In this document: piece after piece, positions 1-6,548 of the stretch
How the letters are laid out: each line of letters begins with the position of its first letter
Numbering within the stretch: the stretch's first letter is position 1
Source: Sediminibacterium sp.
GTDB taxonomy: Bacteria > Bacteroidota > Bacteroidia > Chitinophagales > Chitinophagaceae
Assembly: GCA_023263235.1 (NCBI GenBank)
Contig: JALQXE010000172.1
Location: 1-7,991, forward strand
DNA length: 7,991 nucleotides
Direction of reading: 5' to 3'
Notes under the pieces: model-generated
What the model was told of the DNA's origin: nothing
Seen by the model: the letters and a program-made list of their open reading frames with translations, nothing else
The model's database searches: none
Position numbers and translations under genes: made by a program

Positions 1-125
1 ACAGTTCAATTCTCATTTATAAAGATGAAGTAATTAAAGAAGAATTTATTATTAGTACCAATAATAAAACTAATGCCAAAATAATTGTAAAATTAGATCC
101 TAAAGTAAAAACAAGTAGCGATTAA
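1..125 (+). CDS. 3' end of an unidentified protein gene (5' part outside window)
   Basis: One plus-strand frame (codons beginning at base 3) is open from the left edge to a TAA at 123-125 and gives a 40-residue C-terminal tail that begins SSILIYKDEVIKEEF and ends KVKTSSD. The other two plus frames stop within the first 35 bases. Alternating hydrophobic and polar residues (ILIY, EEFIIS, AKIIVKLD) suggest beta strands, followed by a charged, polar tail. I do not recognise the family and cannot assign a function from so little sequence. The gene converges on the lipoprotein gene, with only 11 bp between the two stop codons and no obvious hairpin terminator between them. The composition matches the neighbouring genes. 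Confidence is moderate because a 40-codon open frame in AT-rich DNA could arise by chance. Confidence 0.55.
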   Translation, partial: SSILIYKDEVIKEEFIISTNNKTNAKIIVKLDPKVKTSSD

Positions 126-136
126 TTACGTCTTTG

Positions 137-712
137 TTATCTCATTTCTTGCAAAACACCCATTGCATTCATTTCCACTTTTTCAACATAGTTAAATGGA
201 TTTATAGATCGCTTCTGAATACCAAACCAATAAACGCCATCTTCAATATACTCATTTGAAGCATTAAATACGTAAATGGAGTGTTGCTTATACCCTATTT
301 CACTTAACAAATTCAACAACTGAACAGTAGCCATATTCATAGAAAGGGTTAATTCTTTTAAATCTTGTGAGGCATTACTTTCAATAACGCCTTGTAATTC
401 AGCATTAAAATTCCCTAATCCATTTATCCAATTCTTTTTAAGTAAGGTATCCGTAGTTAAAGGTAGTCCAGCCAAAGAATCTGCAATTTGAATAAGCAGG
501 CTGCTTTTTTGCCTAATATAAAAAGTATCTTTTGTTGACAAGCTTTTCAATAAATCCTGATATCCTGTAATAATGGGTTGAATCAGCCCGTCCAATTGAA
601 CATTATTTTGCTTAGCATTAAAATGCCATAATTCATTGGAAGCTGTTTTTTGCGTATTAGTAGTGCAAGCAAACAAGCTAAAACACAGTATTGTCATTAA
701 AAAAGGTTTCAT
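137..712 (-). CDS. Putative lipoprotein, divergent DUF3347-like
   Basis: This encodes a predicted lipoprotein of 191 residues, probably anchored in the outer membrane or facing the periplasm. The N-terminus is a short lipoprotein signal peptide (MKPF, then a hydrophobic run) with a lipobox LFAC whose lipidated cysteine is residue 16. I chose the ATG at 710-712. The frame is open to an earlier ATG at 730, but that start would overlap the -7 promoter element at 728-735 and would give an odd N-terminus. The mature part is mostly helical, followed by a C-terminal block (about residues 146-185) with IYVFNA, then GVYWFG, then INPF. This order resembles the end of DUF3347 proteins, roughly VY..CPMA....GAYWLS...I.NPYFG..M..CG. 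The Cys, Met and Cys positions that would bind metal in that family are not conserved here. The family link is made by eye and the function is unknown. The gene is divergent from the ABC-F gene and convergent with the fragment at 1-125. Confidence 0.8.
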   Translation of the reverse strand: MKPFLMTILCFSLFACTTNTQKTASNELWHFNAKQNNVQLDGLIQPIITGYQDLLKSLSTKDTFYIRQKSSLLIQIADSLAGLPLTTDTLLKKNWINGLGNFNAELQGVIESNASQDLKELTLSMNMATVQLLNLLSEIGYKQHSIYVFNASNEYIEDGVYWFGIQKRSINPFNYVEKVEMNAMGVLQEMR

Positions 713-727
713 GGGGAAGAATTTTAT

Positions 728-735
728 CAAAATTA
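728..735 (-). promoter_or_regulatory. Putative -7 element of the lipoprotein gene promoter
   Basis: Read on the minus strand this is TAATTTTG, a full match to the Bacteroidota -7 consensus TAnnTTTG. It lies 15 bp upstream of the ATG at 712, which predicts a very short 5' leader. I see no convincing -33 TTG at 17-23 bp spacing, so the call rests on the -7 box and its position. Confidence 0.4.
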
Positions 736-742
736 TGCATAA

Positions 743-762
743 TTAGCCCATTCATAGGCTAA
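743..762. repeat. Short dyad between divergent promoters (possible operator)
   Basis: TTAGCC at 743-748 is mirrored exactly by GGCTAA at 757-762 across an 8-bp spacer. The dyad sits between the two opposing -7 boxes, and its right arm overlaps the first three bases of the plus-strand box. It could bind a dimeric regulator affecting both genes. It is short enough to be chance. Confidence 0.3.
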
Positions 763-767
763 CTTTG
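760..767 (+). promoter_or_regulatory. Putative -7 element of the ABC-F gene promoter
   Basis: TAACTTTG matches the Bacteroidota -7 consensus TAnnTTTG and lies 19 bp before the ATG at 787, predicting a leader of roughly 10-15 nt. The only -33 candidate is a weak TATG at 734-737 with 22-bp spacing. The A-rich stretch just before the ATG, without a Shine-Dalgarno, is usual for this phylum. Confidence 0.45.
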
Positions 768-786
768 CGCTCTGAATTTAAAAAAT

Positions 787-2763
787 ATGTTGATAGGATT
801 ACAAAATGTAACGTTTGAGTTTGGTGCTAGAGTCATTGTAAGTGAAGCTACATGGCATATTCAACCAGGTGAACGAATTGGGCTCATTGGTTATAATGGT
901 ACCGGTAAATCAACCATATTAAAATTATTAGTAGGTCAGTATACGCCTAGTAAAGGAACAGTTGAAAAGGGAAGAGATACCACCATTGGATATTTACATC
1001 AGGATCTATTAAGTTTTGACACCAATGAAACTATCACCGAAGTAGCGTTAGGTGCATTTGAACGTGTTCGTGAATTGGAGAAACAAATTGAAGCATTGGG
1101 GATAGCCTTGGAAGCTAATCCTGAGGATAATGATATTCTTATTCAATATACAGATGCATTGCATGAATTAGATGTTTTGGACGGTTATAATATTAGCCAT
1201 AAAGCAGAAGAAGTTCTACATGGTCTTGGATTTACCAATAATGATTTAACCAGACCTTATAAAGAGTTTAGTGGAGGTTGGAGAATGCGCGTATTACTTG
1301 CTAAAATGATTTTACAAGCACCCGATGTTTTATTATTGGACGAGCCTACGAACCATTTGGACTTACCAAGTATCGAATGGCTAGAAAAATACCTTCTACA
1401 TTATAAAGGAAGTGTGGTAATTGTAAGTCACGACAAATTCTTCCTGAATAAAATGGTCAACAAGATTGTTGAAGTTTACCAACAACAACTTAATTTTTAC
1501 ACGGGTGATTATGAATATTATGAAGTAGAAAAAGTTCAAAGAATTGAAATCCAACAACGTGCTTTTGAAAACCAACAAGACTATATACGTCAACAAGAAC
1601 GTTTCATAGAAAGATTCAAGGCCAAGGCATCGAAAGCTGCGCAAGCTCAATCCATTCAAAAACGTTTAGACCGGTTAGATGTGATTGAAGATGTTCAATT
1701 AGAAAGACCCAATATAAAAATTAATTTTGCTGTAGATAAAACGCCAGGAAAGGTATTAGTGGATTTAAAAGGGATTCACAAATCCTATCCTACTTTAACC
1801 ATTCTTGATAATGCTTTTGCTGAAATTGAAAGAGGAGATAAAATAGCTTTGATTGGAGCCAACGGTAAAGGAAAAAGTACCCTTTTAAGAATTGTAGCAG
1901 GAATGGAAAGCTTTGAAGGTGAAAGGGTTTGGGGGCATAATGTTGACGAAAGCTTTTATGCACAACATCAATTAGAATCTTTAAATTTAAACAATACCAT
2001 TTTACAAGAGGTTCAAGAATGCGGTACTAAAAAAACCGATTTAGAATTACGTGCCTTATTAGGTTGCTTTTTATTTGGAGGAGATGATGTAGATAAGAAA
2101 ATTAAAATTTTAAGTGGTGGCGAAAAAGCAAGGGTTGCATTAACCAAAACAATTATTAGTAAGGCTAACTTTTTAATGCTGGATGAACCTACCAATCACT
2201 TAGATATGGCTACTGTTGAACTGTTAGCGGAAGCTTTAACAAAATATGACGGTACAATTATTTTGGTAAGTCACGATCGTTATTTTATTTCAAAAACAGC
2301 AAATAAAATATGGGAAATAGAGGATGAAAAAATTATTGAATTCAAAGGGGATTACAATGAATGGGTTGCATGGAAGGAAAGAATGGCAAAGCAAAAAGCG
2401 GCTCATCCTGATGGGCAAAAAACTACGGTCACAAAAACAACCTCTGTAGCAGAAAAAAAAGTAGCACCAGTTGCTGCACCTGAATTAAAGACAACTCCAA
2501 AAGGTCCCATCGACAAAGATTTACAAAAGCAAATTCAAAAATTACAAAAAGCAATGTCTCAATTAGAAAAAAATATTGAAACATTAAATAAGGAAAAAAT
2601 GGAGATAGAAAATCAAATGGCCGATCCTACTATCTATTCAGATGTTGCTAAATTTCAAGCTATTGAAAAAAGTTATCATGATAAGAATGCATTAATCAAT
2701 TCCATGAATAAGGAATATGAAATTGCATTTAATGACCTAGCAGACTTGGAAAGTAAAATGTAA
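787..2763 (+). CDS. ABC-F family ATP-binding protein (Uup/YdiF/EttA-like)
   Basis: This is a cytosolic duplicated ATPase of the ABC-F class. The family has no membrane domain and acts on ribosomes, by analogy with EttA and Uup, to resolve stalled or misassembled translation states. In this 658-residue protein the first ATPase domain has Walker A GYNGTGKST (35-43), signature FSGGWRMR (161-168), Walker B VLLLDE (181-186) followed by PTNHLD, and the H-switch His215. Residues about 240-305 form the charged, Gln/Arg/Lys-rich helical interdomain linker that enters the ribosomal E site in this family. The second domain has Walker A GANGKGKST (357-365), signature LSGGEKAR (442-449), Walker B FLMLDE (462-467) and His496. 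A Lys/Pro/Ala-rich tether (about 535-575) leads to a C-terminal coiled coil (about 576-658), as in Uup-type members. All catalytic residues are intact. It is more likely a housekeeping factor than a resistance protein, and the exact subfamily is not settled. Confidence 0.95.
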   Translation: MLIGLQNVTFEFGARVIVSEATWHIQPGERIGLIGYNGTGKSTILKLLVGQYTPSKGTVEKGRDTTIGYLHQDLLSFDTNETITEVALGAFERVRELEKQIEALGIALEANPEDNDILIQYTDALHELDVLDGYNISHKAEEVLHGLGFTNNDLTRPYKEFSGGWRMRVLLAKMILQAPDVLLLDEPTNHLDLPSIEWLEKYLLHYKGSVVIVSHDKFFLNKMVNKIVEVYQQQLNFYTGDYEYYEVEKVQRIEIQQRAFENQQDYIRQQERFIERFKAKASKAAQAQSIQKRLDRLDVIEDVQLERPNIKINFAVDKTPGKVLVDLKGIHKSYPTLTILDNAFAEIERGDKIALIGANGKGKSTLLRIVAGMESFEGERVWGHNVDESFYAQHQLESLNLNNTILQEVQECGTKKTDLELRALLGCFLFGGDDVDKKIKILSGGEKARVALTKTIISKANFLMLDEPTNHLDMATVELLAEALTKYDGTIILVSHDRYFISKTANKIWEIEDEKIIEFKGDYNEWVAWKERMAKQKAAHPDGQKTTVTKTTSVAEKKVAPVAAPELKTTPKGPIDKDLQKQIQKLQKAMSQLEKNIETLNKEKMEIENQMADPTIYSDVAKFQAIEKSYHDKNALINSMNKEYEIAFNDLADLESKM

Positions 2764-2810
2764 ATGCAGGTAATTGCACAAAAAATAAATTAAATTTATC
2801 ATTCAAATAC

Positions 2811-2845
2811 AAAGGGGGTCATCTACAAAGATGAACCCCCTTTTT
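2811..2845. terminator. Probable bidirectional rho-independent terminator
   Basis: The left arm (2811-2824, AAA, five G, then TCATCT) pairs with the right arm (2829-2843, AGATG, one bulged A, then A, five C and TTT) around a 4-nt ACAA loop. On the plus strand the stem runs into five T (2841-2845), terminating the ABC-F gene 48 bp past its stop. On the minus strand the arm ends in only three T, so termination of the peptidase gene (stop at 2866) should be weaker. Its place between two convergent genes fits a shared terminator. Confidence 0.85.
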
Positions 2846-2865
2846 GGTATAGGTAGTAAAATTAA

Positions 2866-5280
2866 TTATTTCAAATACTTGTCCAACCAGCGTCCTTGCT
2901 CATACAATAAATGCAATAAGTTTTCTTTACCTCTATAACTATGGGCTTCATAAGGCAAATAAACAAATCTTGTAGTACCGCCATGTCCTTTAATTGCAGC
3001 ATACAAACGCTCACTATTAATTGGGAATGTACCAGTATTATCATCCATTTCACCATGCGTTAACAAAATGGGTGCTTTAATTTTATCGGCAAAAGCAAAT
3101 GGACTCATCCCTAAATATAATTGTGGTGCTTGCCAAAAAGTACGTTCCTCATTTTGAAAACCAAAAGGCGTTAGGGTTCTGTTATAAGCACCACTACGTG
3201 CAATACCTGTTTTAAATAAGTTGGTATGTGCTAATAAATTAGCAGTCATAAATGCACCATAACTGTGCCCTCCTACTGCCATTCTATTTCTATCTCCTAC
3301 CCCCATTTCCACTAACTTATCAATAGCAGCGGAAGCATTTAAACCTAATTGATTCACAAAATCATCATTAGGTTTTTTATCTGGTGAAGTAGCAACAATT
3401 GGCATTTCGGCATTGTCTAAAATAGCATAGCCTTGAGTTACATAAAATACTGGTGTAGCCCATGAAAGCATGGTAAATTTATGTTGGTTTCCTCTAATTT
3501 GACTTGCATCCGCAGCATTAGTGAACTCTCTAGGATAAGCCCAAATTAATGTTGGTAATGGGCCATCTTTTACTTTATCATAACCTTTTGGTAAATACAA
3601 GTCTCCAGTTAAATCAATACCATCTTTTCTTTTGTATTTAATTTTTTCTTTGGTTACACCATCCATTCCAGCATATGGATTTAAAAATTGAGTAAGTGCA
3701 GTGGCATGTGCTAAAGTGCTTCCTTCTCTTATATAGTAATTAGGCACCTCCTTCTCTGTTTCACGACGTGTGATTACTTTTAAATTGTTTATGTCTAACA
3801 CATCGGCAACATATTCAAAACAATCCTCAGCACATCTCCATATAATTTCTTTAGTTTTCGTTTGCAAATTAAACTTCGCTAAATAAGGTAAATCTCCTTT
3901 AGCTGAAGCGCCTGTGGTGTTATTAAATAAAATGGTTTGTCCGTCCTTTGAAACAGCAAGTACGTCTTCGCCAAAACTATTTTTTTCAGTTACAGGGTTA
4001 CCGGGATTATTATATAAATCGGTACTATTGCCTTCATACAAAGTACTAATTAAATTAGTCTTACTATTATATAAACTTACTTTATACTGTTGTTTAGATC
4101 TTAATTGTTCCGAAACCAATGCAACCTGTTCATTGCCCCAATTGGTTCTACTATATCTATTCTCCGTTTTAAACAATTCTTTTGGATTGCCGTTAAATGG
4201 TGCTTCTAATGCAAAAACTGCATCATGAAAAGGTACTTTCTTTTTAATCAAACCACTGTCCAAAGGCATTGCATATATAATTGTTGCAGGTACATCATTT
4301 CTCCAATCAAATCCACGTGCTATATTCTGCACATTATCATAACCTGAAGGGGTATTTTCTGAAGAAGGAAGCGAAGCTAAGGTATGAACTAAATTACCTT
4401 TATTATCGGTTATCGTAACTGTTGAAGCAAAACCATAAGCGGGAACTAAATATGAAAATGGTTTATTTAAATTACGTGTTAAAAAATATTGTTTATTAGG
4501 AGCTACTGAAATACTTGACAAAATACTTGGCTTACCAATTTTAGTTTCAACACCATTATTGTTTTTTACCAATTGAACGGTTGTATAATATTCGAATAAA
4601 TATTCATCAAAAGGTGATTTGATTAAATCCTGATATGTGACACTTGGGGCAACTTTACCAAGGTTTTCTTGGATAGTTGGCCCTTTAGGCGTTATTGGTT
4701 TTTTAGCCACTTTTGCAGGATCATTCACACTCGTCTTATACATTAGGTTGTTATCATCTAACCATACTAATGTATTACCTAAAACTAAATTTGCAGCTGC
4801 TGTATTAATCTTCTTACAAGTCAAAGAAGGAATATCTATTACATAAACATCTACTCTATTTGACAACACATTAAAAAAGGCAATTTTATGTTCTGCAGGA
4901 TTCCAAACAGGGCTCAATGCAGAAAGTGCGGATGGCATTCCTTTAATCTCCAATGGCTTATCCGTGCCAATTTGTTTTATGACTAATCTATTAATATAAG
5001 TTTGCCTTGTTAAAGAGGAATTTAGTGGATTAATTCTAAGTCCTGCAATCTTCAATTCAGGTTGTCCTAATTCTTCTACAGTGGGATAAGAATTTCGCTC
5101 CATCACCAACATATATTTTGCGGTTGAATTAACGCTAATACTAGGTGTTGGAGGTGCCAATAATAAATCGGCAATAACTTTAGGTGGAACCTGATAACCT
5201 GCATTGTCCTGTGCAATCAAATTTGTGCATACAATAAAAAACAAAGTGGTTAAGAATGATAATTTAAATATTTTCTTCAT
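2866..5280 (-). CDS. Exported S9 family serine peptidase, S9D (glutamyl endopeptidase-like)
   Basis: This is an 804-residue secreted alpha/beta-hydrolase peptidase. A Sec signal peptide (MKKIFK, then a hydrophobic core to about residue 20) is probably cut at LIA|Q near residue 23. Residues about 45-510 form an N-terminal beta-propeller-like region with the S9D-like segments GPTIQENLGK (200-209) and TYQDLIKSPFDEYLFEYY (215-232). The C-terminal catalytic domain (about 545-804) has AYPREF (581-586), the nucleophile Ser673 in GGHSYG (670-675), Asp746 in HGEMDDN (742-748) and His780 in YEAH (777-780), so the Ser-Asp-His triad is complete. The block around Ser673 and the GAYNRTLTPFGFQNE stretch (697-711) closely resemble, from memory, plant chloroplast glutamyl endopeptidase, hence S9D rather than generic prolyl oligopeptidase. 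It probably degrades periplasmic peptides. Its own promoter is unclear: the best -7 box is a one-mismatch TCAATTTG on the minus strand at 5312-5319. It is divergent from pfkA and convergent with the ABC-F gene. Confidence 0.93.
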   Translation of the reverse strand: MKKIFKLSFLTTLFFIVCTNLIAQDNAGYQVPPKVIADLLLAPPTPSISVNSTAKYMLVMERNSYPTVEELGQPELKIAGLRINPLNSSLTRQTYINRLVIKQIGTDKPLEIKGMPSALSALSPVWNPAEHKIAFFNVLSNRVDVYVIDIPSLTCKKINTAAANLVLGNTLVWLDDNNLMYKTSVNDPAKVAKKPITPKGPTIQENLGKVAPSVTYQDLIKSPFDEYLFEYYTTVQLVKNNNGVETKIGKPSILSSISVAPNKQYFLTRNLNKPFSYLVPAYGFASTVTITDNKGNLVHTLASLPSSENTPSGYDNVQNIARGFDWRNDVPATIIYAMPLDSGLIKKKVPFHDAVFALEAPFNGNPKELFKTENRYSRTNWGNEQVALVSEQLRSKQQYKVSLYNSKTNLISTLYEGNSTDLYNNPGNPVTEKNSFGEDVLAVSKDGQTILFNNTTGASAKGDLPYLAKFNLQTKTKEIIWRCAEDCFEYVADVLDINNLKVITRRETEKEVPNYYIREGSTLAHATALTQFLNPYAGMDGVTKEKIKYKRKDGIDLTGDLYLPKGYDKVKDGPLPTLIWAYPREFTNAADASQIRGNQHKFTMLSWATPVFYVTQGYAILDNAEMPIVATSPDKKPNDDFVNQLGLNASAAIDKLVEMGVGDRNRMAVGGHSYGAFMTANLLAHTNLFKTGIARSGAYNRTLTPFGFQNEERTFWQAPQLYLGMSPFAFADKIKAPILLTHGEMDDNTGTFPINSERLYAAIKGHGGTTRFVYLPYEAHSYRGKENLLHLLYEQGRWLDKYLK

Positions 5281-5406
5281 ATGAATAATTTGAATGAATT
5301 TAACAATAAAACAAATTGATTTATTTTAAAATGGATGAATAAAGGCCAAAATACTAACGATTGATTGGAAAATAGTAGAAAAATACCCACATCGCAAACG
5401 TTATCG

Positions 5407-5436
5407 TTGAAAATTGCTTTCAAATGTTTAAATTTG
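5407..5436 (+). promoter_or_regulatory. Predicted promoter of pfkA-pyk (TTG-N19-TAAATTTG)
   Basis: A -33 TTG at 5407-5409 is followed after 19 bp by TAAATTTG at 5429-5436, a full match to the Bacteroidota -7 consensus TAnnTTTG with the preferred spacing. Transcription would start near 5441-5445, giving a leader of about 65 nt before the pfkA ATG. This is the best promoter match in the window. Confidence 0.65.
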
Positions 5437-5456
5437 TGGCTCCGTTTAGACGATAG

Positions 5457-5494
5457 TCAATTGATTTATTATTGTAAATCAATACTTTAAAGTA
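5457..5494. repeat. Symmetric sequence cluster in the pfkA leader
   Basis: Three symmetric elements lie next to each other in the predicted leader: the palindrome TCAATTGA (5457-5464), an inverted repeat with perfect 9-bp arms ATTGATTTA and TAAATCAAT (5460-5468 and 5475-5483) around TTATTG, and the perfect 12-bp palindrome TACTTTAAAGTA (5483-5494). CAATTG recurs at 5495-5500. They could be operator half-sites or a weak AU-rich RNA hairpin. AT-rich DNA yields such symmetry fairly easily, so function is uncertain. Confidence 0.35.
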
Positions 5495-5508
5495 CAATTG
5501 AATAAATT

Positions 5509-6495
5509 ATGTCAGCAAAAAAAGTAACCAAAATTGCAGTATTAACCTCCGGAGGTGATGCCCCAGGAATGAATGCAGCAATTAGAGCAGTAGTAAGAAC
5601 AGGAGTTTATCATGGTTTAGAAGTTTTTGGCGTAACAAGAGGTTATAATGGCATGATTGAGGATGATATTTTTCCTATGGACTCAAGATCGGTTGGAAAT
5701 ATCATACAAAGAGGTGGTACTATTTTAAAAACTGCAAGAAGTAAAGAATTTTTCACACCAGAAGGTCGTCAAATCGCCTACAACAATCTAAAGAAAAGAG
5801 GCATTGATGGTATAGTAGTAATAGGTGGAGACGGAAGTTTTAAAGGAGCTCAAAAATTTAGTAATGAATTTGATATCCCTTGTATTGGATTGCCAGGAAC
5901 CATTGATAAAGATATAGCGGGAAGTGATTTTACGATTGGTTTTGACACTGCTGTTAATACAGCAGTTGAAGCAATTGATAAAATTAGAGATACTGCCGAT
6001 GCTCATGATCGTTTATTTGTGGTAGAAGTGATGGGTCGAGATGCAGGTTATATTGCTTTGCATAGTGGTATTGCAACAGGGGCAGAAAATATATTAATTC
6101 CAGAATCAAAAACCGATATGGAAGCCTTGGTAGGCGCTTTGGCGGAAAAGGAAAAGCGCAAAAAGTTGGTGAATCTAATCATCGTTGCAGAAGGTGACGA
6201 ATTTGGAGGGGGCACACAGGTTGGAGATTTCTTAAAACAAAGATTACCTAATGCAGACATTCGTGTATGTATTTTAGGACATATACAAAGAGGTGGTGCA
6301 CCAAGTTGTTTAGATCGTTTAATTGCTAGCAGAATGGGCTATCATGCTGTTGAATGTTTATTAAATGGTACACACAATGTAATGGTGGGTATTGAAGATA
6401 ACAAAATGAAATACACACCACTTGATAATGCTGTAAAAGCAAAACAAAAAATTTCTGAGGAATGGCTAAAAATTGTAAAAATCTTAGCGAGCTAA
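5509..6495 (+). CDS. pfkA: ATP-dependent 6-phosphofructokinase
   Basis: This cytosolic glycolytic enzyme phosphorylates fructose 6-phosphate to fructose 1,6-bisphosphate. The 328-residue length is typical of bacterial PfkA. Visible motifs are the ATP-site loop GGDAPGMN (15-22), GGDGS (106-110), the catalytic segment PGTIDKD (129-135) with the likely base Asp133, EVMGRDAG (173-180), and the PFK signature GHIQRGG followed by DR (257-270). Gly109 and Gly130 occupy the two positions (E. coli 104 and 124) that are Asp and Lys in PPi-dependent enzymes, so ATP is the expected donor. Basic residues Arg26, Arg30 and Arg60 and the KRKK run (216-219) fall roughly where the E. coli allosteric site lies, so effector control is plausible. 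Lys134 replaces the usual Asn of GTIDND. The ATG at 5509 has no Shine-Dalgarno but follows a good promoter, and pyruvate kinase starts 53 bp after the stop without an evident promoter of its own, suggesting an operon. Confidence 0.97.
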   Translation: MSAKKVTKIAVLTSGGDAPGMNAAIRAVVRTGVYHGLEVFGVTRGYNGMIEDDIFPMDSRSVGNIIQRGGTILKTARSKEFFTPEGRQIAYNNLKKRGIDGIVVIGGDGSFKGAQKFSNEFDIPCIGLPGTIDKDIAGSDFTIGFDTAVNTAVEAIDKIRDTADAHDRLFVVEVMGRDAGYIALHSGIATGAENILIPESKTDMEALVGALAEKEKRKKLVNLIIVAEGDEFGGGTQVGDFLKQRLPNADIRVCILGHIQRGGAPSCLDRLIASRMGYHAVECLLNGTHNVMVGIEDNKMKYTPLDNAVKAKQKISEEWLKIVKILAS

Positions 6496-6548
6496 TTCCC
6501 AAAATAAAAACAAATAATTAACCCCAATACATACATAACAAACATCTA

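Noticed and set aside
713..730. Upstream ATG at 730 as the start of the lipoprotein gene
   Set aside because: It would add MIKFFP ahead of a complete lipoprotein signal and would overlap the predicted -7 element at 728-735.
1396..1659. 87-codon minus-strand open frame within the ABC-F gene
   Set aside because: It is antisense to the conserved ABC-F linker region. The translation is hydrophobic and AT-driven and shows no recognisable pattern.
3914..4228. 104-codon plus-strand open frame inside the peptidase gene
   Set aside because: It is antisense to the S9 propeller region, Leu/Ser-rich with no domain, and best explained as a shadow of the true gene.
5218..5280. Lipoprotein signal on the S9 peptidase (Cys18)
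   Set aside because: The residues before Cys18 (FIV) do not form a lipobox, since there is no small residue at -1. A cleavage at LIA|Q fits an ordinary Sec signal.
5509..6495. Possibility that the phosphofructokinase is PPi-dependent because of the unusual GTIDKD loop
   Set aside because: The donor-specificity positions are Gly109 and Gly130, the ATP-type residues. The Lys is at a different position from the Lys of PPi enzymes.
6496..6548. Separate promoter or terminator between pfkA and pyk
   Set aside because: The 53-bp A-rich gap has no TAnnTTTG box and no stable hairpin, so co-transcription is the simpler reading.
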